A stretch of 64,000 nt of DNA from Clostridium sp. (GCA_018377235.1 JAGZZT010000008.1:33753-97752); one strand, 5' to 3'. Counted from the stretch's first letter, positions 1-9,651 are shown. A program made the numbers and translations. The notes: generated from the sequence alone by a model not told the origin.

Positions 1-322
1 TAGACGGTACATATGCCTCCGGCTGATAATAATCGTAGTAGGAAACAAAATACTCCACCGCGTTCTCCGGGAAGAACTCCTTAAACTCGCCGTAGAGCTG
101 CGCGGCCAGGGTTTTGTTGTGGGCGATTACTAAAGTGGGCTTATTCAGCCGTTCGATGACATTCGCCATGGTAAAAGTCTTGCCTGACCCCGTAACCCCC
201 AGTAAAGTCTGGAACTGATTGCCTTCTTTGAAGCCGTTTACGAGGGCTTCGATTGCCTGGGGCTGGTCGCCGGTGGGGGCGTATTCGGAATGTAATTTGA
301 AAGTTTTTTGTTCATTTTGCAT
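1..322 (-). CDS. uvrB: Excinuclease ABC subunit B, N-terminal part (cut by window edge)
   Basis: UvrB is the DNA-damage-verifying helicase-like subunit of the UvrABC nucleotide excision repair complex. Only the first 107 residues are in the window. They carry the family's N-terminal signature: a TGDQPQAI stretch, a Walker A motif GVTGSGKT near residues 42-49, the AHNKTLAAQL segment, and the start of the beta-hairpin region (YDYYQPEAY). The ATG at 320-322 is preceded by GGAGG at a normal distance. The gene reads off the left edge, so the C-terminus cannot be judged. A candidate LexA box lies about 140 bp upstream. Confidence 0.97.
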   Translation of the reverse strand, partial: MQNEQKTFKLHSEYAPTGDQPQAIEALVNGFKEGNQFQTLLGVTGSGKTFTMANVIERLNKPTLVIAHNKTLAAQLYGEFKEFFPENAVEYFVSYYDYYQPEAYVPS

Positions 323-463
323 AAAATCCACCTCCAGAATCTATTGTAAAAAAGATGCCTATCCTCCAATTTTTCGTCATGGAACATCTTATTTTCGTAT
401 AGCGTCAATAACAGTGTTCTGCGTTTACTATATCACAAACAATTTTAAAAGTATAGATATAGC

Positions 464-475
464 AAACATCTGTTC
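464..475 (-). promoter_or_regulatory. Candidate LexA (SOS) box upstream of uvrB
   Basis: On the minus strand this reads GAACAGATGTTT, which fits the inner twelve positions of the Bacillus-type LexA consensus (GAAC-RNRY-GTTY); the outermost C/G pair is not conserved. uvrB is a classic SOS gene in Firmicutes, so the location makes sense. I could not identify clear -35/-10 boxes around it. The rest of 323-604 shows no convincing gene. Confidence 0.4.
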
Positions 476-604
476 TTCTATTTTTACACTGACGCTAAGA
501 AATTCTATTACATCAACCACTATCTCTAACTTTTAATATGCATTTTTCTGCTCTGTCTACAATATCCTCCCCCTGCACAGCAGGGAGTATTTTTACCGCA
601 CCAC

Positions 605-654
605 AAAAAAGGCCGCTGCTTCACAGACTATTTCTCGTCTGCCTGGCAGCGGCC
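605..654 (-). terminator. Rho-independent terminator of the amino-acid permease gene
   Basis: On the minus strand a GGCCGCTGCC...GCAGCGGCC stem, extended inward by CAGAC/GTCTG pairing, is followed by a run of six T. It lies 32 bp after the permease stop codon. Confidence 0.85.
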
Positions 655-685
655 CTCTTCACTCATGGTTCAGGCTTGTATTCAA

Positions 686-2119
686 CTAGCTTGCCCGTTC
701 TGTCTCTCTCTTCTTAATAATCGGGAGAATCAGTCCCAGGGCAGTCAAAATAAATGGAGTAATAATATTTAATGCTGTGGACGCCATATCGCCCTTTACG
801 TACATTCCCATAACGCAGCAGATAGCTGTTACCGCAAAGCACCAGATACCCGCTGTGAAAGCAAGCCCCTGGCTCTTAGTAAAGCGATACTCTGGATTGA
901 ATTTGCCCACATACCTGCGCAGTGCAATGTAAGCAGCGAATACCCACAGGTAACGCAGAGGCATAGTAACAGAGTTTAACTTGTTTAACTGGGACAGCAC
1001 GGCAGCTGCGCCAGGAACAAATGACTGTACTAAAATAATCGTTCCAGATAATACGACTACCATCCAGATTCCATTAATATAAGCGCCGTATTTGTTCTTC
1101 TTAAGAAGCTTGGACGGAATAAACTCTCTCGCATCCTCGTTGTCCAGCAGCATACGAAGCGGAGCATCGATGCTCAGTACCAAGGTGGAGAACTGTCCCA
1201 CTGCATTGCACGCAGCATAAATAATCAAGAACAGATTTCCCACATGGTAGTACTCGCCCAGCTTCTGGAATGCCCAGTAGGAGCCATTGGAAACATAGGA
1301 ATCAAAGCTTTCCTTGCTCTCATTGATGACAGCCGGATCAAACATCATTCCCATGGCGATAGTTCCTAAAATAGCGCAGACCATAACCATAATAGCCAGG
1401 GCAATCATTCCCTTCGGGAATCCTGTCGCAGAATTCTTCACCTTATTTACATAAGGAGAAATCTTCTCACATCCGCCTACTGCAAATACCAGAATGGATA
1501 AGGAGGTAAAGTAGCCCAGATTAAACTGCGGAATCAGGTTCTTTACGCTGAAATCCATGGAAACGTAGCCGCCGTTCGGGTTGATGACCGGAGCGGCAAA
1601 CATCATCAGGATATACAGGATAGACATAATAAACATGCTGGTTCCAGCCAATGTAGCCAGCTTCTTTAATGGATTTAAGCCTCGGCTTGCCACCCAGCAG
1701 AAGAAAAGGAATACAGCCAGCGTAGCCAGCTGTACCCAGAGCGTAGGAAACTTATCATAGGTGCTTCCATTCTGGAATACCATCCAGCTTAACGCCTTTA
1801 AACCTCCGCTTCCCTTGCTGGCAATGTAGGTTACATGGCAGGCCCAGTAGGTCCATCCTGCATAGTAGGCGAACTTAGGGTTGATCGTCTCACGGATCCA
1901 GGAGCTTACACCGCCGCCGGAATGCTTGAACGCAGATCCCAGCTCGCCTACCATTAAAGTGTAGGGGATAAAGTACAGTACAAACATCAGAACCCAGCTG
2001 AAAATAACCTCAATTCCGTTAAAGTATACGAAGCCGTTCAAAACATTTCCAAAGCCCCAGACTGTGGAAAATGCCATGAAGGACAGGGTATACCAATCAA
2101 TTTTTTTTGAATTTTCCAT
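686..2119 (-). CDS. APC-family amino-acid permease (glutamate:GABA antiporter-like)
   Basis: A 477-residue integral membrane protein with about twelve hydrophobic segments, the expected length for the amino acid-polyamine-organocation superfamily. The start (WYTLSFMAFSTVWGFGNV) matches the first helix of the YjeM/GadC-like branch, where a broken helix 1 with small residues binds the substrate. The ATG follows GAGGTG. It stands alone, with its own promoter and terminator. Substrate is not evident: amino acid uptake or exchange is inferred from the family, and no decarboxylase gene sits next to it to suggest an acid-resistance antiporter. Confidence 0.85.
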   Translation of the reverse strand: MENSKKIDWYTLSFMAFSTVWGFGNVLNGFVYFNGIEVIFSWVLMFVLYFIPYTLMVGELGSAFKHSGGGVSSWIRETINPKFAYYAGWTYWACHVTYIASKGSGGLKALSWMVFQNGSTYDKFPTLWVQLATLAVFLFFCWVASRGLNPLKKLATLAGTSMFIMSILYILMMFAAPVINPNGGYVSMDFSVKNLIPQFNLGYFTSLSILVFAVGGCEKISPYVNKVKNSATGFPKGMIALAIMVMVCAILGTIAMGMMFDPAVINESKESFDSYVSNGSYWAFQKLGEYYHVGNLFLIIYAACNAVGQFSTLVLSIDAPLRMLLDNEDAREFIPSKLLKKNKYGAYINGIWMVVVLSGTIILVQSFVPGAAAVLSQLNKLNSVTMPLRYLWVFAAYIALRRYVGKFNPEYRFTKSQGLAFTAGIWCFAVTAICCVMGMYVKGDMASTALNIITPFILTALGLILPIIKKRETERAS

Positions 2120-2343
2120 TCAACACCTCTTTTTGTTATTTATTTTCTGCCTTTTAGGATTCCCAGCTTTTAACCGGGTATCCACATCCATGAGGTTTTG
2201 CAGGAAAGTTTTCCACACTAAATTACAGAAAACAGCCTGAAAAAGGAGTGTTGCATAGTGATGGCAGGCAAACGCCCGCATCAAAAGCAGCACCCCCTTA
2301 AAATGATCATTCATTTTATTGGTTCCCGCAAGTCACAAAGCAA

Positions 2344-2372
2344 ATTATTACATAAATTCAGTCCTGCGTCAA
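2344..2372 (-). promoter_or_regulatory. Predicted promoter of the permease gene, with long leader
   Basis: Minus-strand TTGACG-N17-AATAAT. The transcript would carry a leader of more than 200 nt before the permease ATG at 2119. The leader contains an open frame (2281 to 2120, 53 residues) with an AAGGGGG sequence before its ATG and a TGA directly abutting the permease ATG. No T-box or known riboswitch motif was seen. Confidence 0.5.
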
Positions 2373-2394
2373 CCAGAAGTTTTATTTCCTATAA

Positions 2395-3963
2395 TTACAG
2401 GTTATCTATTTTCAGCGGTATTATAACTGTTTCCGGACACCAATAGGTCGGAGCGTAAAGTCTGACCTTAACATATTCCTTACTGTCTCCCCCAAGCAGA
2501 TAAAAACCTGTCATCACTGTGTCTGTCTGAACATCTCCGCTTTCCTCGGGGAATTCCGGCCAGCCCGTTTTAGCATAGGAAGAAAGAGCTTCTCCCTGGT
2601 CTATGAGCACAAAAGTAAGTCTGCGATCTGCCAGGTTGCATGAGGCTGAGGCTGAAACACGAAGGAGAACCTCTGCATCTATTCCTGATTCCTTCTGTTC
2701 TTCCTCTGTCCGCTGCTGTGCCGTCACCTGCAGAAGGCTAAGCTGTCCGTCACGAAAAGAAACCTTCTCTTCAAGGAACTTCGTTTCCCCAAAACGGGGG
2801 ACTGGAATGCTTACAGTCTGAGATTCCTCCGCTCCTACCAGTCTGATTCCCTCCACTACCGCCTCAAGGCTCCCTCTCCGTCCTTCACCAGCTTCCTCAG
2901 GCAGCTCAAATACTGTCTGCATTCCCTGTATTCCACCTTGTCCTCCAGCCGCCGGCTCTTCCTGCCAAATGTAGGGATTCTCCCATAAGACAGAGCAGGC
3001 AGTCCTCTCTCTTCCAGATTCTGCCGGCCGATAGTACAGCTTCACCTTTTGAGGATTCACCTGATATCCCTGATCGGACCAGGTATAAAACTCTGCTGTA
3101 ATCCTCTCTCCTTCCTGCCTGGCCCGCACAATCAAACCGTATCCGTCTCTCTCCTCCGCCCCTGACATCTCTTTTTCAAAATCTCTCCCTGAAATAAACT
3201 CTTTTGAAAGCACCTCCCCTGAAAGCTTCTGTTCTTCTCTAAGCGTTGGAGCCGCCTCCATCTCAAACGCCAAAGGCTTTTCAAAGCCAGGAAGATACAG
3301 ATGGTATTCCCCCTCCGGCTCTCCCAGCCAGGAATACGGATCCTCCATAAAATATCCAAAATTCATGATAAACTGGCCGGATGGCAGTCTTGACAGGCTG
3401 GATGACTTTTGAGTTAATCTATTGGGAGCGTATTGGACTTGTTCTACATTCTTTCCTTCCATCCGCACTGGTTCTGTCCGCTCCGTATCATTGATCAGCT
3501 CCAGATAATGGCTGTACCCGTAATATATCTCCTGTCCTGCTTCCCCTGTCTCTTCTATTTTGAAATAAGCCGGATTATGTCCTATCTCCCTCAGGGCAGT
3601 CTCCTTATCCGCCTCCTCCACAGAATAGTCGGTAATCACTGCTGTAAACCAAAATTTTCCTTCCTGCTGCGCTGCAAATACCAGATCTGCCCTGGCCAGT
3701 TCTGACTCTGTAAAAGGGGTCTCCTGTTCTGCCAGCTGGTACACTCTGGGGCTCCCTGCCTCTATCACTCCGAAACCATCGGCAAATTGACGTTTTTCTT
3801 CTATCTTTCCCTTCTTATCGCGCTCTTCCTTCTCCCTTTCTTCACAGGCTGCATACCCTATCTGGTTCTGTCCTGTTTCCGAACATTCCTCCTGTTTCTG
3901 CAGAGCACACCCGCACAGCAGAACTGCCGCTGCTGCACAGCAGAACAATTGCCTTTTTTTCAT
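2395..3963 (-). CDS. Unknown secreted lipoprotein
   Basis: A 522-residue protein that starts MKKRQLFCCAAAAVLL and continues into a lipobox (LLCGC). It should therefore be exported, lipidated on Cys and held at the outer face of the membrane. I chose this ATG, not the upstream open frame, because it follows GGAGG at 8 bp and places the signal peptide at the N-terminus. The mature part is Glu-rich and mostly predicted beta, with no motif I recognise. It lies between the permease and the divergently transcribed MATE exporter. Function unknown. Confidence 0.8.
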   Translation of the reverse strand: MKKRQLFCCAAAAVLLCGCALQKQEECSETGQNQIGYAACEEREKEERDKKGKIEEKRQFADGFGVIEAGSPRVYQLAEQETPFTESELARADLVFAAQQEGKFWFTAVITDYSVEEADKETALREIGHNPAYFKIEETGEAGQEIYYGYSHYLELINDTERTEPVRMEGKNVEQVQYAPNRLTQKSSSLSRLPSGQFIMNFGYFMEDPYSWLGEPEGEYHLYLPGFEKPLAFEMEAAPTLREEQKLSGEVLSKEFISGRDFEKEMSGAEERDGYGLIVRARQEGERITAEFYTWSDQGYQVNPQKVKLYYRPAESGRERTACSVLWENPYIWQEEPAAGGQGGIQGMQTVFELPEEAGEGRRGSLEAVVEGIRLVGAEESQTVSIPVPRFGETKFLEEKVSFRDGQLSLLQVTAQQRTEEEQKESGIDAEVLLRVSASASCNLADRRLTFVLIDQGEALSSYAKTGWPEFPEESGDVQTDTVMTGFYLLGGDSKEYVKVRLYAPTYWCPETVIIPLKIDNL

Positions 3964-4108
3964 AATTACGCCTCCCTTCTTCTGTCTTTTCTTCTCCGGT
4001 ACTGGATCCCGTGACAATTTGTAACTATTTGATATTTTATATTATATCAGATATTTCTTCTGATTTATTTAATATATTTTTTACATTTTTCTTTCTATTT
4101 TTCGCCAG

Positions 4109-4137
4109 TTGCAATCTGCCTCCTCTTCTATTAAAAT
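4109..4137 (+). promoter_or_regulatory. Predicted promoter of the MATE gene
   Basis: TTGCAA-N17-TAAAAT, 62 bp upstream of the MATE start codon, in the divergent region shared with the lipoprotein gene. The minus-strand side also contains a TATAAT-like box near 4040 with no clear -35. Confidence 0.5.
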
Positions 4138-4199
4138 AGGTACTGGATTTTTATACTATTTTATTACTTAATATTCTAATGAAACGAAGGTGATATTTC

Positions 4200-5567
4200 A
4201 TGAAACAGGCTGTTCCGGTTTCCGTTAAAAAGCCACATCTGTACTCCAGCCATCAGCTGATTGCCCTGATACTTCCTCTGATCTGTGAGCAGATATTTAC
4301 TTCTTTTATGGGAACTGTGGATTCTATGATGGTCAGCAATGTAAGTGAAGCTGCAATCTCCGCCGTATCTCTGGTGGACTCCATTAATATTTTAGTGATT
4401 CAGGCCTTTTATGCCCTGGCCTCGGGAGGCGCTATTGTCTGTGCCAACTATCTGGGTCAAAAACGGCAGGAGCAGGCGGAACGCTCTGCCAATCAGCTGC
4501 TTTTTATTATTCTGGCCATCTCTCTGGCTGTGCTGGCTGTCTGCCAGCTGTTTCGGGAACCTCTTCTCCGACTGATTTTCGGTTCTGTGGAGCAGAATGT
4601 CATGGACGCCGCCATGGTGTACTTTTTCTACACCTCTCTGTCCTTCCCCTTTATTGCTCTCTTTGATTCCGGATCAGCCGTTTTCCGGGCGCAGAATAAC
4701 AGCCGCCTCCCCATGGCGGTTACCGTATCTACCAACCTGATGAATATTGCAGGAAACGCCATCTTAATCTGGGGCTTTAACCTGGGGGTAGCCGGAGCTG
4801 CTGTTTCTACCCTGATTTCCCGTATTGCTGCAGCACTTCTGGTACTTCTTTTCCTGCGCAGAAAGTCAGGAGAACTGCGGATCGGAAACTTTATCTTCCT
4901 GAAGCCAGATGCCCGTCTCATTAAAAATATCCTGCGGATCGGCATTCCCTCTGGTGTAGAAAACGGTATGTTCCAGTTCGGAAAGCTGGCCATCCAGTCC
5001 ACTGTTTCTACTCTTGGGACAACTGCTATCGCGGCTCAGGCTATGACAAATATTATGGAAAACTTTAACGGAATTGCCGGAATCGGCATTGGCATCGGTA
5101 TGATGACGGTAGTGGGACAGTGTCTGGGCGCAGGCCGTCCGGATGAAGCCCGCTACTACATTAAAAAACTGAGTCTTGCCGCAGAGCTTGTTGTATTCGG
5201 AAGCTGTATTCTTATTTTCCTTCTGGCGGGCCCTATCACCCGTCTGGCAGGCCTCACAAGAGAAAGCGCTTCTCTCTGCCTGTTTATGATCAGCTGGATT
5301 ACCATTATAAAGCCTCTTGTGTGGACTGCGGCTTTTATTCCAGGATATGGACTGCGGGCAGCGGGAGATGTGAAATTTTCCATGATTCTCTCCTGCCTCT
5401 CTATGTGGATCTGCCGTGTCAGCCTCTGTATCTACCTCATCCGTTCCTGCGGATTTGGCCCTATTGCTGTCTGGATCGGCATGTTTACTGACTGGACAGT
5501 GCGAGGCCTGCTCTTTATTTGTCGGTTCAGAAGCGGAAAATGGTTAAACCACCAGGTAACAGATTAA
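4200..5567 (+). CDS. MATE-family multidrug/metabolite exporter
   Basis: A 455-residue membrane protein with twelve predicted helices in two homologous halves, typical of the multidrug and toxin extrusion family, which exchanges organic cations or metabolites for Na+ or H+. The N-terminal helix holds the family pattern QIFTSFMGTVDSMMVS, and a GSAVFRAQNNSRLPM segment marks the loop after helix 4. The start follows AAGGTG. It runs into the adenine deaminase gene 69 bp downstream with no obvious terminator, so the two may be co-transcribed; purine-related export would be a guess. Confidence 0.9.
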   Translation: MKQAVPVSVKKPHLYSSHQLIALILPLICEQIFTSFMGTVDSMMVSNVSEAAISAVSLVDSINILVIQAFYALASGGAIVCANYLGQKRQEQAERSANQLLFIILAISLAVLAVCQLFREPLLRLIFGSVEQNVMDAAMVYFFYTSLSFPFIALFDSGSAVFRAQNNSRLPMAVTVSTNLMNIAGNAILIWGFNLGVAGAAVSTLISRIAAALLVLLFLRRKSGELRIGNFIFLKPDARLIKNILRIGIPSGVENGMFQFGKLAIQSTVSTLGTTAIAAQAMTNIMENFNGIAGIGIGIGMMTVVGQCLGAGRPDEARYYIKKLSLAAELVVFGSCILIFLLAGPITRLAGLTRESASLCLFMISWITIIKPLVWTAAFIPGYGLRAAGDVKFSMILSCLSMWICRVSLCIYLIRSCGFGPIAVWIGMFTDWTVRGLLFICRFRSGKWLNHQVTD

Positions 5568-5636
5568 GAAACTGAAAAAATCAATCACTTAATGATTCTC
5601 AATCATTTCAGCAGCTAAAAGCTAAAAGGAGGCACT

Positions 5637-7412
5637 ATGTACGCAAAAAAAGAAAAAGATCGTTCCCGGCTGATGAAGGCAGCTCTGCAGGAGATTCCCT
5701 GCGATCTGACTGTTTCCAACGTCCGCTATCTGAATATCTTCACCGGCGAAATCTATCCGGCTCAGGTCGATATTTTAGACGGAGTAGTAGTCCGCGTCCG
5801 CGAGGAGGGACAGAAAACGCTCTGCCCTTCCAGAGAAATTTATGATGGAAAGGGCGCTTACTTGATTCCAGGCTTTATCGATGTCCACATGCATGTGGAG
5901 AGCACCATGATGATTCCGGAGCAGTTAAGCCGGGCTATTCTCCCCTGGGGAACTACCACCATCTGCACAGATCCACACGAAATCGGAAATGTCATGGGCA
6001 TTGAGGGCGTAGAATTTATGCTGGAAAACGCGAAGAAGTCTGCTCTCCGTCAGTATGTTCTGGCTCCCTCCTGCGTGCCGGCAGTCCCAGGCCTGGAAAG
6101 CAGCGGCGCTTCTTTTGAAGCCCCTGAGATCCGCGCGCTTCTGGAAAAAGAAGGCGTTATCGGCATCGCCGAGATCATGGACTTTGTGGGCGTTTACAAG
6201 GACAGCCCCAGAATGCATTCAATTATCGATGAAGGCCTTAAAAAGAATGCCTTCCTTCAGGGCCATGCTCCTACTGTCACAGGTAAAGAACTGTGTGCCT
6301 ACCGTCTGGGAGGGCCTGAAAGCGATCACGAGAGCCAGAGTGCGGCGGAAGTACGCGAAAAGCTCCGCCTGGGAATGCATGTCAATGTAAGGGGAAGCTC
6401 CCTGTGCGATGTAGTTCCTGAACTGATCCGCGGTCTCGACGGCCATAGGTGGTACGATCACGTTTCCTTCTGTACAGACGATGTCCATGCCAGTGATCTG
6501 CTGACTGACGGCCATGTAAACCGAGTGGTAAAGAGGGCTGTAGCCGCTGGAATGAGTTCCTTAGACGCCATTAAATGCGCTACCTTAAACGCGGCCAGAG
6601 AACTTGGCATTCAAGATCTGGGGGCTGTGGCTCCCGGCTACATAGCTGATTTCCAGCTGGTTCGCCGTCTGGATGGAAGCCAGCCAGAGGCTGTCTTTAC
6701 AGAAGGAAAGAAGGTCGCTGAAAACGGTGTTTATACAGGATGCGATACAGAACCTGTAGCTTCTTCCTTTATAAACACAGTAAATATTCCTCAGATTTCC
6801 TCTGAGGCTGACTTTGTTCTCACAGTTCCTGAAAATTATGGAAAGGATACTATCAAAGTAAATGTGATGGTTCCGTCAGCCGACAAAATCCTGCGGACCG
6901 TACGCCCGGTAAGCCTTCCTGTCAAAGACGGAGCCGTATCGCTGGAAGGTTATGCAGATCTCCAGTTTGTAAGCGTTGTAAACCGGTACGGGAACGGAAA
7001 ACAGGTGATCGGCGTGTTTGAAAATTTCGGTCTCCGCGAAGGCGCTTTCGCTACCACCATCACCCATGACAGCCATAATCTGCTGGTAGTTTACCGTGAT
7101 CCGAAAAGCGCCATGAAGGCAGTTCAGGCTCTGCAGGCCTGCGGCGGCGGTATCTGCGCAGTGAAAGACGGAAAGGCCGACCTTCTGGAGCTTCCTGTAG
7201 CCGGCCTAATGTCTAATCTTTCTTGTCACGAAATGGCAGAACGGATTGAAGCTGTTCAGAAAGCTGTTCAGGCTGTCACTACGCCAGAGACATCCCTGCT
7301 GGGAGCTTCTATTATGTCATTAACAGCCCTGCCTGGCGTGACAATTACTGATTTCGGTCTGGTAGATGGAATCAGCCAGACTCTTCTTCCTGTTTTCCCA
7401 TCGGAAAGCTAA
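5637..7412 (+). CDS. ade: Adenine deaminase
   Basis: Converts adenine to hypoxanthine plus ammonia in purine salvage and nitrogen recovery. The 591-residue length fits AdeC/Ade. The amidohydrolase metal site is visible as DVHMHVEST (HxH plus the family's Glu), with GHAP and CTDDVHASDL further along, and the C-terminal region carries the family-specific TITHDSHNLLVV motif. The ATG is preceded by AAAGGAGG. A strong terminator follows. It is cytoplasmic and probably co-transcribed with the MATE gene. Confidence 0.96.
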   Translation: MYAKKEKDRSRLMKAALQEIPCDLTVSNVRYLNIFTGEIYPAQVDILDGVVVRVREEGQKTLCPSREIYDGKGAYLIPGFIDVHMHVESTMMIPEQLSRAILPWGTTTICTDPHEIGNVMGIEGVEFMLENAKKSALRQYVLAPSCVPAVPGLESSGASFEAPEIRALLEKEGVIGIAEIMDFVGVYKDSPRMHSIIDEGLKKNAFLQGHAPTVTGKELCAYRLGGPESDHESQSAAEVREKLRLGMHVNVRGSSLCDVVPELIRGLDGHRWYDHVSFCTDDVHASDLLTDGHVNRVVKRAVAAGMSSLDAIKCATLNAARELGIQDLGAVAPGYIADFQLVRRLDGSQPEAVFTEGKKVAENGVYTGCDTEPVASSFINTVNIPQISSEADFVLTVPENYGKDTIKVNVMVPSADKILRTVRPVSLPVKDGAVSLEGYADLQFVSVVNRYGNGKQVIGVFENFGLREGAFATTITHDSHNLLVVYRDPKSAMKAVQALQACGGGICAVKDGKADLLELPVAGLMSNLSCHEMAERIEAVQKAVQAVTTPETSLLGASIMSLTALPGVTITDFGLVDGISQTLLPVFPSES

Positions 7413-7430
7413 ATGCACATTTGATTTATC

Positions 7431-7478
7431 AATGTCAGTGTACAGAGGAACATCTGCCCTTTGTACACTGGCATTTTT
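7431..7478 (+). terminator. Rho-independent terminator of ade
   Basis: AATGTCAGTGTACA pairs with TGTACACTGGCATT across a 17-nt loop and runs into T residues, 18 bp after the ade stop codon. Confidence 0.8.
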
Positions 7479-7619
7479 CCTTACAAAACGAAAACATTTG
7501 CAATGGGTTATTAGAATATCTGCTCTGTTCTCATGTAATTCCAAGCCGATGTTTTCGTTTTTTTGTACAATTCAATTCTTTTGTAATTCTTTTTTATCGC
7601 TCTTTTTCACAATTTTCAG

Positions 7620-7648
7620 TTGACATCTGTCTGCAGCTATGGTAATAT
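7620..7648 (+). promoter_or_regulatory. Predicted promoter of the acyl-CoA dehydrogenase-fprA operon
   Basis: TTGACA-N17-TAATAT. Just downstream (7663-7695) is an AT-rich tract with repeated ATTGTT units that resembles Fur/PerR-type operators in composition but does not match either consensus well enough to call. Confidence 0.6.
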
Positions 7649-7722
7649 CTTTAATATAAAAATGATTATTGTTATTGTTATTAATTTATTATGATTGTTT
7701 GATTTGAAAGGAGGATTCACCT

Positions 7723-9633
7723 ATGCTGTTTCATACTACTGCTGAACACGAAGCTCTTCGTGCCAAAATCCGCGCCTTCGCTGAAGAAGAGGTAAAGCCC
7801 CACGCATTTCTTATGGATAAGGAAAACCGTTTTCCAGACGAAGCGGTTAAAAAATTAGGCGAGATGGGTCTCATGGGAATCCCATATCCGAAGGAATACG
7901 GAGGCGCTGGGCTGGATGTGATCAGCTATGCCATCGCTGTGGAAGAGCTTTCCCGCGTAGACGGAGGCACAGGCGTGATTCTCTCCGCCCACGTTTCCCT
8001 GGGCTCCTGGCCTATTTTTGCCTTCGGTACTGAAGAGCAGAAGAAAAAATATCTGGTTCCCCTCTGCAGGGGAGAGAAAATCGGAGCCTTCGGCCTGACA
8101 GAGCCAAATGCTGGTTCCGATGCCGGCGGCACCGAGACAACTGCCATCGACAAGGGAGATCATTATCTGTTAAACGGCGGAAAGATTTTCATTACCAACG
8201 CCCCCAAGGCCGACACCTATGTGGTATTCGCCGTAACGACTCCCGATATCGGAACACGCGGCATTTCTGCTTTTATTGTAGAAAAGGGCTGGAAGGGATT
8301 CACCTTCGGAGATCACTACGACAAAATGGGAATCCGCTCTTCCTCCACCGCCGAGCTGATTTTTAACAATGTGAAGGTTCCAAAGGAAAATCTTCTTGGG
8401 AAAGAGGGACAGGGATTTAAGATTGCCATGGCTACTCTGGACGGAGGCCGCATCGGAATTGCCTCCCAGGCTCTGGGAATCGCACAGGGAGCCTATGAGA
8501 GCGCTCTTGACTATGCTAAGGAGCGCGTTCAGTTCGGAAAACCGATTGGCTTTAACCAGGCAATCGGCTTCAAACTGGCTGACATGGCCACCAAGCTGCG
8601 CTGCGCCAGATTCCTGGTCTACTCCAGTGCAGAGTTAAAGGAGCACCACGAGCCCTATGGCATGGAATCTGCCATGGCTAAGATGTATGCCTCCGATATT
8701 GCCCTTGAAGTGACAAACGATGCCGTTCAGATTTTCGGAGGAACTGGCTTCTTAAAGGGAATGGATGTAGAGCGTATGTACCGCGATGCTAAGATTACCA
8801 CCATCTATGAGGGAACCAATGAGATCCAGAGAGTCGTTATTTCTTCCGCTCTTCTGGGTAAACCGCCGAAGGATGCGTCCGGTTCCTCCAGCCGTCCAAA
8901 AAAGCCTGCCCCTGTCACAGGAATCAGAAAACGCCACATGATCATAGAGGGAAGTCCGAAGGAACAGGCAGCAGAACTGGCAGCTCTTTTGAGAAAAGAT
9001 GGATATGACTTTACTGTCGGTATTCCGATGGACACTCCTATTATACAGGCAGAGCGCGTTGTCAGTGCAGGTCAGGGTATTGGTGAAAAAGAAAACATGA
9101 AACTCATCGAACAGCTGGCTAAGGCGGCAGGAGCTGCAGTCGGTTCCTCCCGTCCGGTAGCAGAAACTTTAAAATATGTTCCGCTGAACCGCTATGTAGG
9201 TATGTCCGGCCAGAAATTTACAGGAAATCTCTACATTGCCTGCGGTATTTCAGGCGCTGTCCAGCACTTGAAAGGAATCAAGGACGCCTCCACAATCGTG
9301 GCAATTAATACTAATGGAAACGCCCCAATCTTTAAAAACTGCGACTATGGAATCGTGGGAGATGTGAAGGAAATTCTTCCTCTGCTGGCCAAAGAGCTGG
9401 GTCTGGAAGAAAAGAAGCCCGCTCCCCCTATGGTTAAAATCAAGAGGCCTCTGCCTCCGAAGCCAGAACCAATCGGAAAGCGCTATGTCTGCGGCGGCTG
9501 CGGATACGAATATGTTCCGGAGCTGGGCGATGAGGACGGCGATATCGCTCCTGGAACTCTGTTTGAAAAGCTTCCGGAAGACTGGGTCTGCCCAGAATGT
9601 GCAGAATCAAAAGAAATGTTTATCGAGGCATAA
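7723..9633 (+). CDS. Acyl-CoA dehydrogenase / EtfA C-terminal domain / rubredoxin fusion
   Basis: A 636-residue three-part flavoprotein. Residues 1 to about 380 form a complete short-chain acyl-CoA dehydrogenase, with the catalytic Glu in IYEGTNEIQR. After a Pro/Ser-rich linker, residues about 403-562 match only the FAD-binding domain II of electron-transfer flavoprotein alpha (RVVSAGQGIG, ACGISGAVQHL, FKNCDYGIVGD); domain I is absent. A second Pro/Lys linker leads to a rubredoxin at about 586-636 with two CxxC pairs (CGGC, CPEC). Electrons can plausibly pass from acyl-CoA through FAD and FAD to rubredoxin iron. The next gene, 18 bp away, encodes FprA, a known rubredoxin-fed O2/NO reductase. 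No etfB is nearby. Start supported by GAAAGGAGG. Confidence 0.95.
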   Translation: MLFHTTAEHEALRAKIRAFAEEEVKPHAFLMDKENRFPDEAVKKLGEMGLMGIPYPKEYGGAGLDVISYAIAVEELSRVDGGTGVILSAHVSLGSWPIFAFGTEEQKKKYLVPLCRGEKIGAFGLTEPNAGSDAGGTETTAIDKGDHYLLNGGKIFITNAPKADTYVVFAVTTPDIGTRGISAFIVEKGWKGFTFGDHYDKMGIRSSSTAELIFNNVKVPKENLLGKEGQGFKIAMATLDGGRIGIASQALGIAQGAYESALDYAKERVQFGKPIGFNQAIGFKLADMATKLRCARFLVYSSAELKEHHEPYGMESAMAKMYASDIALEVTNDAVQIFGGTGFLKGMDVERMYRDAKITTIYEGTNEIQRVVISSALLGKPPKDASGSSSRPKKPAPVTGIRKRHMIIEGSPKEQAAELAALLRKDGYDFTVGIPMDTPIIQAERVVSAGQGIGEKENMKLIEQLAKAAGAAVGSSRPVAETLKYVPLNRYVGMSGQKFTGNLYIACGISGAVQHLKGIKDASTIVAINTNGNAPIFKNCDYGIVGDVKEILPLLAKELGLEEKKPAPPMVKIKRPLPPKPEPIGKRYVCGGCGYEYVPELGDEDGDIAPGTLFEKLPEDWVCPECAESKEMFIEA

Positions 9634-9651
9634 GGCAAAGGAGGTAAGATT

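Noticed and set aside
219..536. Plus-strand 105-codon open frame
   Set aside because: It lies opposite uvrB and continues into AT-rich intergenic DNA; no ribosome binding site and no recognisable protein features.
7366..7645. Plus-strand open frames of 74-85 codons after ade
   Set aside because: They begin inside ade and cross its terminator, with no ribosome binding site.
7663..7695. Fur or PerR box in the ATTGTT-rich tract before the acyl-CoA dehydrogenase gene
   Set aside because: Oxygen-related control would be attractive, but the tract is a simple repeat without the needed inverted symmetry.
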